Shown here: positions 1-13,402 of the stretch, piece after piece
How positions within the stretch are numbered: position 1 is the first letter of the stretch
How the letters are laid out: each line of letters opens with the position of its first letter
DNA from: Whitmania pigra
Lineage: Eukaryota > Annelida > Clitellata > Hirudinida > Haemopidae
DNA: 64,000 nt
Assembly: GCA_021613335.1 (NCBI GenBank)
Contig: JAJTWR010000055.1
Coordinates: 62,501 to 126,500, forward strand
Direction: 5' to 3'
Translations under genes and position numbers: made by a program
The notes under the pieces: generated by a model
What the model was told of the DNA's origin: nothing
The model's input: the letters and a program-made list of their open reading frames with translations, nothing else
Database searches by the model: none

Positions 1-2960
1 ACTCCCTTTGGAACTCAATATGGAATGAAACCCTTTTCTTAAAAAAAACTTTCCAAAGTTGTCGAAAAATCGAGAACTAATTGAAAAGCTTTAGTAATCA
101 ATAAATTCTTTTCGACGAATAGTTAAAAAAATTAAATGATAATAATAAATATTGGCAATAAATTTAGAATTAATATCAGATTTATTTTATTTTAACTTAA
201 ATAAATAAATAACAAACATACGCTCAGAAGGTTAAACCTATTTACATGCTTGAAATAATAAATAAAAGAATGGGTTACTTGTTAAATTAGTAAAACCACT
301 CCATAATAGTACCTGGTGAAAACTGATGGTTATACCTTTACACTTAAATAGACGATAAATAGAATCAGAAATTTCCCACTTTCATATTTGAATTGTTCAT
401 GATATTTGTTATTTATATGTTGACCTTTAACTTAACAACTTTAACAACTTAAATAAATAAGATAACTTAAATAAACTAAATTAAAATACTCCACATATCT
501 TCGAATTGAAATTTTTAATAAATTATGAATTTAAATAAATTTAATTTGCTTAAGATTGAGGATATTTGTATAATTTTTCTGGGTAAAGCATTGCATTAAA
601 AGAATATAAAATTATTAATAATAAGTAATAAGTTTCGTTTTAAATCCAACCGCAGTCTTTTAACACTTTTAATCTTTTAATATTAAGTGATGCAGGCTTC
701 ATAAAAAAATCATTCTCTAAAAACCAACCATATTTTATCAGTTGCTTATCACATTTCCAACATTAGCAACATGACAATTAACCTTGAAGTTTGAGGCATT
801 TATGAAATAGATTTCTATACTTTAAACTAGTGCATTTTCCTGTTACAGCATCAACTATGCTTGCAAATTTATTTCGTTAAAAGTATCTATCACTCATAAT
901 TTATTAATTATCTTATTCAACGTTAACTTAATTTCGGTGGCTTATTTTGAGAGTCGAGCCAGATAATCGATATCCGGTTATTTAAGGCTGCCAGAAAACA
1001 GGCTGTGCATGTTTTATGTTGGTTTGTTTTAGTTGAGTTTGCTCACAATGTAACACGAGCTGATAAGTCGTTGTCATTTCCTTGAGCTCACTTTTAAAAA
1101 GTACTTTTGCTGCTAATTGAACTGTTGATACTCTACAGTTATAATAAGCTAATAGTTGATACCCTATTGATGACTTAAATAGCCAATTAGAACGTTTTTG
1201 GATTTTATTCGTTTGTTTTCGAATTGAAAAACATTGATATGAAATTTGTTTGAAGTAGAGACTTTCTGGATTCAAGGATTCTTCAGACGTTGAGCTATTA
1301 TTATTTCTGCAAGAGCAATCGGTAAAAATGTCCCCGAGGACCTTTAAGAGATTCTGAAAAACGCATGTTTGACCTTTTTGAAATACGTGATTAATTGTTT
1401 GAATTGATTGACTTTCAAGTGAGCCCTCGTATTTGATTTGGTGATACTTTGGGTAAAGTTTTTGTTTGCTAATTTAAAAAGATTTAATTTAAGTCAAAGG
1501 ACTTCGCGTAAAAACATTCGACGCGCTCTTAGGTTAATGAACTAAGAAGCTTCACTAATTAGTCAATAAATAGGTTTAGGTGTGTTTTATATTTTCAGAC
1601 AAAACATTTAGTATAAATAACAACATTAAATTCAATTATTAATATTAGTCCCAGCCAGTTCAATAACGTCAAGGATGTTAATTTCAATGCTGCAGGAGTT
1701 GCTTTGAAGTAATTCACGCACTCGTCCAATAAAGTCCTTGATCTTATTCCTGACAAACTATGATAATTTCGTAGTAAAATCTTGACGAGTTAATGTCCTC
1801 ATTGCTGATAACTGCTTTTACCAGGCTATTCATTATCTGCTTCAAGCTTCGATATGAAATTGAGCTAAATCATTCATTCGGACTAAGATCCATCTCTGAT
1901 TTTTTTTTATATGTATTAAAGATTCGTGAGAGAAGAATATCTTTAAAAGTAAACTTGTTTTTATTAATGTTATTGCTTTATTGTTACAAAAGCAATGGCT
2001 AAGTTTGTTATCATAACCTTGTTTTGTGAAAGCCTCTGCAGCTATTTTAAGTTCAATAAACCTCCTCGCCCATCGATTTGGAAATTTCTTTAAAATAGTT
2101 TGATTAGTTTGGTTGCCGTGGTTTTAGGGTGAGTCTCTGACCTTCCTCAACAAAGGACATCTTACAAATCAATAAAATACAATTCGTGGCTTAACGATCA
2201 TAATGATGTACTTTTAACTTTTTAATTTTTATTTTTTTGTTATCCAAAGATCTAATAATATTGTCATCAATGGGTTAACGAACTTAAATGGAAGTTGTAG
2301 TGAATTTTATCAGATTTTATTAATTTTCCTTATTTTTCTTTCTGACGCTCAACTTGTTGACTTTAAGGACATGTAATTGAATGAGGTCATTCGATAATCT
2401 AACGTTGATGATGACTACGATGTCAATAATAATAACAGCGTTATTAATAACAACAAAATAACGATAATGTGATAATTGACTAGGATGATTGGAAAGGCGT
2501 TGGCTATGTTTATTACTAAAGATTTATTATTTATGATTTAATTATTTGTGTAAACTTTAAAGCAACCTTGGTTTTTTTAACTTCGGTTGGTTGTGTGTTT
2601 GTCGATCGCATTTGTCTAATTATTACAATTACCTGAAGTTTGACCAAATATGTGCTTCAAACATTTAGATCATGATATGCAACAGCATGTCTTATCGACG
2701 TCAGAATTGCTACATAATTAATATTAATGTCAGTTCTATTTAGCGGATTATAAAATTCAAAGTTTCATCGAATGCTGCGACTTCAAGTGTGCTAGGCCAG
2801 ATAAAACAATTTATAATGTGCGCTCAACAAGCCCTTGAAATCCTCTCACAATTACTGATCTTCGTTCGTTTGTCCTTTTTAGGCCAATCGCTCGTTTGTA
2901 ACTCCAATAGCAGCTCTCTTGCAAGCCGAGTAAATGTCATCGTCATTGTCGTCGTCAGCA
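1..2960. other. AT-rich stretch with no recognised gene
   Basis: No open frame here shows family motifs or paired splice sites. The part around 1120-1270 resembles, with many differences, the repeat block at about 9330-9440 (shared pieces around a TTTATTCGTTTG motif), so it may be an old copy of that repeat. The last 100 bases would contain the promoter and 5' UTR of the transporter that starts at 2961; I see no distinct core promoter element. Confidence 0.5.
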
Positions 2961-5900
2961 ATGGATGCCAATATTGAAATGGTGAATCACAAGCCTTTAA
3001 CTTCGATTGATTTGTCCTCTCACGATGAAATTACAGAGATGATGAACTTGGACAACAAAGTCAGTTGATTGCTTGAATTATTTATTTATTTATTTGATTG
3101 CATAACTAAGATGATTTGGACTGATTGCTTGAATACACTCATAAGTTGCATCTATGTAAGCGAGATTATTATGTGTGATGGTGCAAAACTGAATTGTTGA
3201 GGCAACCATGCTTGTATAATTAAACATATTTCACTGAATTCGTTGCGGTTTAAATTTCGTCTGATCGAAATTTTGATTAATAATGATGGTAATAATAACA
3301 ATAAACATTCATCATCATAATCATTATAATGGATTTATCAGAATATTTTTATATCCGAACAAATTTTACAAAAATTAACTTAATTCAAATGAAAAATTAA
3401 TCTAAGAATAAAACGATTTAAGAAAACACCAAACAATCAACGTTGCAGAAAAAAAACAACGAGGTCACGCCCCATCACGTGACCGACTCTCAACCAATCA
3501 AAGACGAAGACCTTCAGTGGGAAGATGACGACCAAGAACCGGAAGGATGCATGAAACAAATAGGAAAAGTTCAGGAAAAGATGAACGAGTTCTTCTCGAA
3601 GAACAAAGGAATCATAAAAGTGGTCCTTATACTTTGCTGCGTCGTCGCTTATTTCGTCTACTTCACATTTGCCCTTTTGTATCACTTTGGCGACGAAGGT
3701 TGGTTTTGTTGCTGTTATTATGATGATGATTGCAGTTATTATTATTTTTATATTATTATTATAACTGAATAATTATAAATGAAGTCATGCAGTTTAAAAA
3801 ATAATTTTTTTTTATTCATAAGCACTTATTAAGCAGTAATACTAGGTACAATTGCGGCTGTTGTTGTTATTAAGACACCAATCTATTGTTGTCAGTGTCT
3901 AGGTAGTACTGGCTTTTATGAATTTAAGTCCATGGCAAAAAATAATTTAAAAATTAAAACAACTAAATATTCAATAACGCATTTTTAATATTCGATTGAA
4001 TTCAAAAATCTAATATATCAACAATTTCAGGCTCAATAAGACTGGTATGGGTGACGTGTCTTGTTGTTGTCGGGATAACGATATCTTACATCATCAATCG
4101 TTTTGGAGAGGATATTCACAAACACATGGAACCCGTGCTGAAATTTATCAAAAAACATTCTCTCAAGATCAACCTGTTAGATTTTGTTTCCTGTTAGAAT
4201 GGCTTCAGAGGAACTGTGTTTGTTTATCTGAGCGTGATTATTATTATTATTACAGCAATTATAGTTATTGCTAATTTTATCCGTTAAAGTCAAAAGTGAC
4301 AATTTCTTGTAGTTGTAACTTCATTGTAACCATGTACGTAGCGCTCCTTCCCAAGTCTGGGTTTCGAACACGACACATTACGACCGTATGCAGCCACGTA
4401 ACACATTCGGCTAACCTGCACGCTTATTATAGCGGTTCGTGCATATTATCAGCCTCGGAGAGTAATCGCGAAAAGTTTAGAAAATTTAAAGATTTCGATT
4501 TTTTGTTTACAAAATCCAACAACTGGCTTGGCATTATTCTAAATGTAGAATTTAGACTGCACCAATGAATCGATGATGTGAAAGTCACAACATTAAATAC
4601 ACTTATTTATAAATTTCTTAAAAATAAACAAAAACGTTGTTTTATGAGATGAATAAAAACTGATTACTAATTGGAAATAAAATAATTAAATTGCATAATT
4701 TCCAGGTTTGTTTTAGGCTGCATCTTCACGGCGGGGGTGATAATGATCATTGTCGACTTGACGGTTTATTCTGCCGATCCTTACAACCTCGTCTCCATAT
4801 GTGGAATTGCAGTTTACCTGATTTTGCTTTTTATCTTCTCTGTAAATCCAGCCAAAGTAGGTGTTCCGTAATCATTACTGGTTACAAGAGATAATAGTAA
4901 CAATAACCTATTATAACTACTTAATAAAATTGTTTATTATTACAATAACGATAGTAACATACTAATAAAGATAATGTATATTATATGATGACTTAATAAC
5001 ACCAATAATGACGACTAATAGCTTCTTTGCTTATCAAACAATTCGTAATGTTTAACCACTAAACTCATGCAACATCTCCGCACTTCAACTTCGAAAGCGA
5101 TTCCTCTTCTCCAGGTAAAGTGGAGAACTGTGACCTGGGGTTTTGGTCTCCAATTGGCATTCGCTCTGATCATCCTCAGGTGGTCGGCTGGATTCCATGC
5201 CTTCAAGTGGCTCGGCGATCGAGTCTCAGAGTACCTCGCCTACGTCAACGCCGGTTCTACGTTTCTGTTCGGACCAAATTTCAGGGACCACTTCTTTGCC
5301 ATGCAGGTTGGTATACTAAGCGACGATGGTGACTGTAGGAATGACGATGATGATGATGGCGATGATTGTGATTTATGAATCTACTTAATTAGAGAGGCAA
5401 TGATGTCTTCTTAATGACAACTTCTTAAGTAGACATTTTTACCTATTGGTTTTCTTCTTTTAGTTTGTTTTCTATTTGTGATGATTATCTTTATTTATTT
5501 ATTTGTTTATTTATTTATTTTTATTTATTTATTAGATTAATGCAAATTTATTTCTTGCAAATATTTCTAGCCACTTAAAAGCCACTCTTTGAGCGAAACG
5601 TAGTAAAAATAGCAAACCATAAATATTTAATAATAATGATGATTAAAACCACACTATTAATGGGTTCACTGTTTTAAGGTCTTGCCAACGGTAATATTCA
5701 TCAGTTCCACAATAACCATCCTATTTTACCTGGGTGCCATGCAATGGTTGATACTGAAAATAGCTTGGGTAATGCAGGTTTGCATGGACACCACTGCAGG
5801 TGAATCGGTGAATGCGGCGGGAAACATTTTCATTGGACAGGTAGCTGGTTGAAATTTAAAAGTTAACAACATTTATTTTGATTTCTGCATTTTTTAGTTG

Positions 5901-8630
5901 CTAAAGTTCAGTCTGGAAATGTAAATTATTCACTCACATCGAGAAGGCATTGGCAATCTAATTATATTTTAATGATAAATACATATTTACCAGTTTAGAA
6001 ATGTATATTGATAAACGCAAACATGTAATTATATTTGTAATTACCCAATTTTGTAAATGTATTTAATGCCAGTTTGTTCAATAAATCTCCGAAAACAAGA
6101 TTAAACAAGAAATATTTAAATTAACTTTTAAACTTTTAATAAAATAAATATTATTAAACAAATAAAATTCTTCCATTTGTCTCCAGACAGAGTCACCTTT
6201 ACTTATTCGTCCCATTCTGCCGAGCATGACCAACTCTGAAATTCACGCGGTTATGACAGGTGGATTCGCCACCATTGCTGGTGGCGTTTTGGCAGCGTAC
6301 ATACTCTTTGGGGTAATTGGTTAATAATAACTAGGATATAATAACAATATTACTAAAAAGTTGTTGTTATTTATTTAGTTAAATATTTATTATTATTATT
6401 ATTATTTTAAATAGTTTGTTTATAAGTTTAATAAGGTAATTTTACATCATTTTGAATCATCAATCTTACACAGGTCCCAGCAAATCATTTACTCTCAGCT
6501 TCAGTCATGTCTGCTCCTGCCGCTTTGGCCATTTCCAAACTTTCTTACCCTGAAACTAAAAAATCCCTCACATCAGCCGAAAATGTCAAAATTCTCATTG
6601 AGAAGTGGTAAGCATTTTAAAATTAATTTAATTATTATTATTTATACATTTAACAAAATTAATGTTACATTTAATGTAATTTAATGTATTTATTATATTT
6701 ATATCTATTAAAGAACACCCTATTTACTTATTTTTCTATTCCAATCTTAAAAGTAGCTACATCGAATAACCCAAGCATTGAATTTAAGTGCGTAAAATTT
6801 CAATGAACTCTGGAGTGACAAAAATCCCACTTGATGAGAAGATCCGAGCAGGAAAAACAGTGCTTGATTGAAATTGTTTTGAAGTGCACGTTATTTCGAG
6901 TGACGCAATTTATAAATGTCGATGTTTTTGGTTCAGTTGCTTTCGCAAATCTTCTTTGTAATAAGCGACAACACTTCAAACTAAAGACACTTTCAGTTCA
7001 ACACAAGCGTTTGTGATGGTGATAAAACATCGATATCATTAATAATAATAATAATAAAATATTAAAATAATAATTAAAATATTATTGGTGAAAATGATAA
7101 TATTAATGGAAAAAATTAAGCAGTAAAACAATAACTTTATTTTTAAAACACAATTTTAAACTAAAGTTTAAATTTAAAGAAAAATCTTTAATTTGGTCTT
7201 TTATTTATTCACTAATAAATTTCTGTTTTTTTAGAATCCCCAATTAATTTTTAAAATTTGATTTCAAGCCCAGAGAAGAATTTGGTCGAAGCGGCAGCCT
7301 CGGGTGCTTCATCTGCCATTCCACTTGTGGCTAACATCGCTGCCAATCTGCTCGCTTTCATTGCTTTGCTGGAGTTCCTTAATGCTACTCTCACCTGGTT
7401 TGGGGACAGGGTGGGTGCCAAGGAACCAATAACATTCCAGGTAATAAATTAATTTAATGTAAATAAGTATTTAGTTGATGTTTGGTTTATAGTGTTAGCC
7501 TATATGATAGACTTTGTTGATAATTTGGGATCCTATTTCACTGTATGACACATGTACTACATGTACGTCTTACGTTTCAAAATTAAATTCTTTTAAAGCA
7601 TGTTTTTTATAAAACTGTTTACTTTTAATTTTATTCAAATACAGTTCCTGTGTTCCTACCTCATGTGGCCATTCGCTCTTGTGATGGGCGTACACATTAA
7701 GGACTGCAGGAAAGTTGGAAGGCTGGTTGGAGTGAAAACCTTCATCAATGAATTTGTGGCCTTCGAAGAACTCGGCAAGTTGATCAAGAACAGGGAGCTC
7801 CTTGACAAACACATTGCCGGTGGCGGGAATTGGACGGAAAGAGCAGACGATGTGTTGCTTTTTAACAGCGGAGGAAATGATACGGTTCTAGTCAATGGAG
7901 TCATTGCGGTGTGGATTTTGGATTAAAAAACACTTAGAATTATTAGTTTATTTTGTTTCATTTATTTATTTACGTTAGCATCATCATTTATAAATAGTTT
8001 CAGCATTGTTTGTTATTTATGAGATCTATACAAATTGGATGATTTAAAAGTACTTTGGAGATTAAATGGACAATTGATAAATGATAACAACATAAGCATT
8101 GGCATTGAATTTATGTAGAGAAATTATAAACTAAGGCAGTTAAACTTTTTTTTAAATAGTCAGTTTAATTCAGTCATTCATCAACTGTCAGTTTGCTAAA
8201 TAGTTTACTGTTTACTTACTTATCTTGTTTATAAATAAATTCATGTTTATTCTCCAGGACAGGTCTGTCGTCATATCGACATACGCTCTCTGTGGATTTT
8301 CAAATATCAGTTCCATAGGGATTCAGATAGGTGCCTTCTCTGCCATGCTGCCTCGTAGAAAATCAGACTTTTCCAGAATAGCTGTCAGGGCCATGATATC
8401 TGGCAGCGTCTCTTGTTTTGTAACTGCTTGCATTGCCGGTACGTAAAGTTAAATAAAATTAATGAGGTATCGCTAATGATTTCATAATTATTTTATTCAC
8501 TTTAAAAATCATGTATTTTTTAAATAAACTAAGCTAAATGATTTAAATAAAAATTTAATAATAATTGTTAATAAATTATTAAATGAGGTTATTTGTCGCT
8601 CTAGGTTTGTTCTACAGAACAGATCTTTGA
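2961..8630 (+). CDS. Concentrative nucleoside transporter, SLC28/CNT family (copy 1)
   Basis: Twelve exons join in frame to 633 residues: 2961-3059, 3449-3698, 4031-4175, 4706-4856, 5115-5306, 5679-5840, 6187-6312, 6474-6607, 7269-7440, 7645-7908, 8258-8438 and 8605-8630. All introns have GT-AG borders. CNT proteins are plasma-membrane symporters that import nucleosides with sodium or protons. Family marks seen: an acidic soluble N-terminus, then many hydrophobic helices; the [13 protein letters not shown] segment of the substrate site; [21 protein letters not shown]; and the CNT signature [12 protein letters not shown] in exon 10. The C-terminus stops right after the last helix ([11 protein letters not shown]), without the tail seen in vertebrate CNTs. 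The start is the first ATG of exon 1, and the phases of all 12 exons agree with it. A SINE lies in intron 3. Substrate preference cannot be read from this. The exon lengths match copy 2 at 19.1 kb from exon 3 onward. Confidence 0.93.
4313..4440 (-). repeat. tRNA-derived SINE, partial copy
   Basis: The segment resembles copies at 46570-46735 and 34885-35025. On the minus strand each has a segment like a pol III B box (GTTCGAAACC here). This copy lies in intron 3 of the transporter gene and lacks the 3' tail that the 46.6-kb copy shares with the LINE at 62 kb. Confidence 0.55.
6960..7060 (+). repeat. Dispersed repeat next to an ATA microsatellite
   Basis: About 85 bases match 27985-28070 closely (shared ACACTTTCAGTTCA and GCGTTTGTGATGGTG). 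In both places the match runs into a run of AATAAT triplets, so the microsatellite is probably the tail of a mobile repeat. It lies in intron 8 of the transporter. Confidence 0.55.
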
Positions 8631-8762
8631 AGCCTTTGAAGTAATGAACAAACCCAAGCACATTATTTCAATTTAAGGGTATTATTCTATATTTTACACG
8701 TATTTTAAAAATTACTTTTCGTTCGTCCTGTCACACTCGTGATTTTACAAGCCGAACCAGAG

Positions 8763-9026
8763 CCTTCCATTTCCGTTTTAATGTCATTTGTAACTTCCTT
8801 CCTTCTTGTTTTTACGAATTATTGTACGTAAGGTTCATTTTTATAAATTACATTTTGTCATTTATCTTCCGGAGTTTAATTCGTCGTAATTTAGAACGGT
8901 TAATACATCTAAGGTAAGGCGTTGAGCTCTTAAGGCGACTAATTCAAGTTAATGAGCATGTCGATAATGATATGATAGACCGATATTTCGTGATGTGACG
9001 TTCGTAAATCCGTTCCTCCAAATGGA
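8763..9026 (+). repeat. Dispersed repeat R1, copy a
   Basis: Nearly the same 260-base sequence occurs at 14528-14789, including GGTAAGGCGTTGAGCTCTTA and the end GTTCGTAAATCCGTTCCTCC. There is no coding signal, and it lies just past the transporter's last exon. Confidence 0.75.
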
Positions 9027-9169
9027 ATAAGAATGGTGGAGGCTCACAAAGCACTTTCTGTCTTACCTCCCTCACAAGCTGAGAAGCAAAAAACGTTTTT
9101 CTTGTTAGTTGGAGTAGCACTATGCCTAAATTGGGCAGTGGACACCAGAATCGTAGTTAAGGAGGGTGT

Positions 9170-9907
9170 TTCGGCACACCTTAACATTATGGATTTGGCA
9201 TTATCAATAGTGTTAATTTACTGCCATCACCCTCTTAAAATTATCAATTTGGCGCCTTCCTTAGGGCTGGTTTTTGATTAAGGGCTAAAAAATACTTTGG
9301 CTGAAAGTCAACAAGTTGAAACTTTACAGTTATATTGTGCCTCTCCTAATAGTTGGCTAATATCATAAAAAAGTCTATTATAGCTTTTTAAGAGATTTTA
9401 TTCGTTTGTCTTTGAATTGATGAAGAAAGTTCACTGAGATTCCTTACTTGGAAATCCAAGGTATGACCCACGTTGGCGACTTGGAATGATTAATAAAGTG
9501 AAAACACTTCACATGCGGCTGATGCCCGACAGGTTGTTTAATTTAAAATAAATTAAAATAAATTAAATTTTTGTTCGATAATGTTTAATTTTCTTAGCTC
9601 ATGTAAGTGCGCTAGTGATATTTAAATAAAAATTATATAGTGATAATTAAAAATAATTATAATATTAGTATTAATATTTACACGTGCTAATGTATGAAAT
9701 TTATTTATTTATTAACTTATTCAGTTACTTGGCAAATTTTCAGTTGTTGAGAATGCTTCACTTTTAACGCTTCTATTGTTTTATTTTATTACCTCAGATT
9801 AGATAACTAGCCACCTTTTGTTTTGTTTTGTTCTAGCTTCAAGGCTTTGTTTGTTTGCTTCTAGCATTTTTGAGCATGGATATCATTTGGGTGGGGCAGG
9901 GGGACAA
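9170..9907 (+). repeat. Dispersed repeat R2, full copy
   Basis: This block recurs inverted at 17440-18060 and, with an internal deletion, in direct orientation at 18072-18540. The open frame at 9033-9281 runs into the repeat, has no family resemblance and is treated as noncoding. R2 ends where the segmental duplication begins. Confidence 0.7.
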
Positions 9908-10510
9908 CAGCTGACTTTTTAAATAAATTTATTTACGTAAAATTCTTGAACAAATTTTAAACAAATCAACTCAATATTTGTTACAAGCAATATTAGAATG
10001 AGCGTATGGCGTTATCCTTTGTCATGTGGAGCATGGAACGCAAAGCGCATTAAGACAAACTCAATGCGAAGAGTCAGCAAAAGAGCTCTGACTTTATTGA
10101 AAATGTGGGAATCACTGCATCTACATGCATTCATACACCGCTGGCACAGCACATATCGTATATATGCTTGAATGGTTTTTTTTGGTTTATCAACAACTGA
10201 CCACAATAAAACTCAATTTAATTACCTCATAATGTTAATATGGTAGACCTACAGAATAAATGCAATTTTCAAACAAGATTCATCAACAATAATATTAGTA
10301 GCACTATTTTTATAAAAATATCCAAACTGGAATATGTTAAATGAAATACACCGCTAAGCAGAGTTTAGCAAAATGTTGTTGAAATGCCAGTGACAAATAC
10401 TCTGAAATATCTGAGGTGCAGTGTAAAGAATCCAATAGATGTGATCACTTCAAGAAGATATCTCTGGTTCTTCTAAACTGATAGAAATTCCCGAAAAAAA
10501 ATAGTGGCGA

Positions 10511-13402
10511 TTATTTTCTTCTCCAGACCTGTACGTGACTGAAAGTCAGCTGAAATTCTATCTTGGTTTCTCTAATAACCATCGGGAAACTCAAGTCCTC
10601 GATCAAGTCAAAGTTTGGTGAGAGACGATCCTTGATGCCTTCGGCTCCTGTGTAATCGACACCATTACTTGTCCTGAAACCTCCTATCCAGTTTTCCTTT
10701 GAAAGCCAAAAAAAAAAGTTATTGAAAGGCATCAATATTCTTTAAAAATGTGAAAAAATACTAAATAAAATGGGACTGTAATAACATAGTAATAAATTCA
10801 AATGTTGTTCCACTAACTCTTGGAGTGAAATTGGTGGAGAAGGAATATGGTGAGGCGATAACCAAAATGCCTGATGGTGCCACCAATTGGGGCAGCCTGT
10901 TCAGAAAGTTTTTCGGTGTTTTCAAACGACAGATTAGATTGGCAGCCAGCACACAGTCAAACTGGCCAATATTTAGGGGGAGGCAGCAGGCATCACTATG
11001 TTGAAACTTAGTTTTTCTTCTGTCCTTAGATGGAAAAATAACTACATATCATTTTGAGGCATTAATTAGATGAATTATTTGCAAAACATTCTCCAGTGAC
11101 TCAGACCAAAACCCCATAAGAAAAAAAAATCCCTATTCGAGATTTGACAACTCAAGCTCAGTTTGAGCAAAATATCAGCAAAACAAAGAACAGCACTAAA
11201 GACTCGCCCCGAGTCTCCGACGACCTCTGAAGGCCAGAAGGCTCGCCATGGCTGAGAACTCCACAAGTGAATTTTTCAGACACTGACCCAACCCCGGACT
11301 CACGACCGCACCTCACCGCCAACATCTCCACTCTCCGCTGCAATGACATCCGCAGCCCCAACCTCCACGACATCCACAGCTGAATCGAATTAGGAAACTC
11401 CCAACTCAAATCGCTCGCCACTGCTCTCCAGGTCCAGTCCCTTCACTGATTCCTCAACGCGAGGAGGCTCCACTCTGGTCTCTACCAAAGTCCCTCCTTC
11501 AATTATTTCCTCCGTTCTCTTTTCAACCCACACCAACGAGGCAATTGTGCACGGTACTGGGTCATCGGGCACTGGCGTGACTACTTTGGAGTTTGCGAAA
11601 CTCTCCCTCAGCTCAGCATTGTCCTCCTTCTCAACATTGTTCATTCTTATGGGAAGCTCCTCTATTGGACTGTCCCTGTCAACCACCATGCTGCCTCCGC
11701 TTACCTCAGCAAAGGTCTCCTCAGCACGTTCTCCTCACCCAGTTCCTTCTTCAGCTCCTTTCCCGACTCCTCACTCCATGGAAAAAACTCTTTGCTTTTT
11801 CCCAAAGTTCTTTCATCTACAATTTCCTCGGTCTCTTTCTCAACCAAAACTAGTGTGGCAATCGGGTGCATCGCTGATGCTTCAGCTGGCATGATGTTTT
11901 CGGTGCTTGTTAGAGTTTCTTCTGGTAAATAGCTAGTGGCAGCTTTGTCGAAGGAAACCGGTTATCAGTTATCTTCTCCTGACGCTCTATTTCAGGAATC
12001 AAAGATTCTTCAATAGTTTCGCTTGGGACACTGTCTAATTTCTTGATGTTAATTTCCTCTTCTGTCAAGAAATTGATCAGGTGCTGCTCTAGTTTGTTCA
12101 GGTTGACATCCAGCTTGGCCATCATTTTTATAAAGCCAGGATCTTCAAATCCGTAATCGTCCACCTCATAACCATTGTCGATTATCCAAGTCTCAACACG
12201 TTCTAGAAGTTTTTCCTTCTTTCCTTTAGGATCCAACTGTCTTACCCTGAGTTCTCGCTTCAATTCTGTAATATTTAACTCATCCAATGCCTTGACCATT
12301 TTTGGTCCCACTCAGTTTATCCTTCGATCTTACTCTCGTTCACCTTAACAGCTCTTAACGTTACCAGATTTCGAATCCCAAAGGTTTCTTGACAATCACA
12401 ATGGCACCTGGAAATCCCACTCCTGATACCAATGAAATAACCTGGGGTCCGAGAACTAGTAAGTTTTAAAGTAAGTTTATTAAGCAGATATTCAGTTAAC
12501 GGAACTGAATAATCGAAGCTAAGTGTATAAGGAATTGAGGAACTTAAAAGATGAAAACAGATATTTAGGCTTCTAAGTTGTTTGGATTCTCGCTGAATGT
12601 CAGGTGATTAGCGAGAATACTTTCTATAGCAATAATAGAGATAACACGTGCCCGAAAAAGATACCAAATATAATGAAATATAAATTTAACTATTTTAGCA
12701 ATATAAACTTAATTAATTTCCAAAAACTAAGTTTACAACAATACTAACGATTGTTGGATCAACTGAAGCATTGCACAAATCATTCAATTCTCCTTCAATA
12801 AGGGATGAATACAGCAGGCTTCCTTTGTCCTTCAAGATTTGACAAGTGTCGACAAAAAGGCAGCTATAATCCAGTCCTAGTACTCGGTCAAAATGCCTGG
12901 CAAGTTCAAAAGTGGATCGACCCACAGCACATCCAACATCCAAGGCTTTCTGAAAATATTTGCATGCAATGATATACTGTGAATAACTTATTTGATTTAA
13001 GTATTGGTAGCCAATGTTAGGCATCAAGAATATGTCTTCAGTTATGATACAAATTCGTGCACCTTGCTGTAAAATATGCTATTAATAATAAATGTCACAA
13101 CACTTAACTGCATTCGTTTTACTGTGCTTGATGCACAAATCGGCAATCCGTTTTGGAAAGAAGAGAAATTCCTCATCGATATCATTAGCCCACGGTTCAG
13201 ATAGTTCCTTTTTACTACCATAATGGAATAACAAGTACTGATTAAGGTAACTCTCTGTTTCATATAAGTTGTCATGCATCTGCTTTCTCCTCAATGATAA
13301 ATATCTCCAGGTTGAGAAGATAGCCACGGCGCTTGAGGCAGTGAGGGCGCCAATAGCAAGTATTTTATGATCGACGTGGAAAATGTTACTCATGATCTGC
13401 AA
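10511..13402 (-). CDS. Membrane-anchored SAM-dependent methyltransferase, OvoA C-terminal type (copy 1)
   Basis: Four exons, all phase 0: 13109-13393 (or from an upstream in-frame ATG at 13402), 12749-12949, 10818-11024 and 10511-10696. They give 292 residues from the second ATG. A transmembrane segment lies at about residues 11-29. Then come YLLFHYG, the SAM-binding glycine motif ALDVGCAVGRSTFELAR, FQHSDACCLP, FDCVLAANLICRL, GILVIASPYSF, NWIGGF, FPMVIRETK and the end VWRRK. This order matches my memory of the C-terminal methyltransferase domain of OvoA, thought to N-methylate 4-mercaptohistidine in ovothiol synthesis. No sulfoxide synthase domain is nearby, so the true substrate is open. Near the C-terminus this copy reads RETKIEFQ, where copy 2 keeps RETKRKFQ. 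Intron 2 holds a SAP-domain sequence that copy 2 lacks. Confidence 0.8.
11160..12311 (-). pseudogene. SAP-domain protein sequence inside the methyltransferase intron
   Basis: The first open frame (12311-11910, 133 residues) starts MGPKMVKALDELNITELKREL and continues as a SAP-type helix-turn-helix (LDPKGKKEKLLERVETW), a module that usually binds DNA or RNA. Downstream the coding character moves between frames at about 11930 and 11700, then meets a stop near 11390. These stretches carry two related acidic repeats, LVLVEKETEEIVDERTL and LVWVEKRTEEIIEGGTL. This looks like a decayed gene or retrocopy. The alternative is a gene with small introns, since a GAG/GTAAGC donor sits near the second break. 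The sequence is absent from the second copy of the duplication. Confidence 0.5.
12401..12458 (+). CDS. Putative first exon, divergent from the SAP sequence
   Basis: An ATG in a good context opens MAPGNPTPDTNEITWGPRT and is followed at once by a consensus donor, A/GTAAGT. It starts 90 bases from the oppositely directed SAP start, as at a two-way promoter. I do not recognise the peptide and found no matching acceptor exon with certainty. The exons near 14.3 kb are in another phase. Confidence 0.3.

Noticed and set aside
982..1275. 97-codon minus-strand open frame
   Set aside because: Part of it resembles the noncoding repeat near 9.3 kb; it has no family motifs.
4310..4440. Possible functional tRNA gene because of the B-box-like sequence
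   Set aside because: It cannot be folded into a cloverleaf by eye, and related copies occur at 34.9 and 46.6 kb, so a SINE is the better reading.
9033..9281. 82-codon plus-strand open frame with hydrophobic parts
   Set aside because: Its 3' half lies in dispersed repeat R2, and other R2 copies do not keep the frame.
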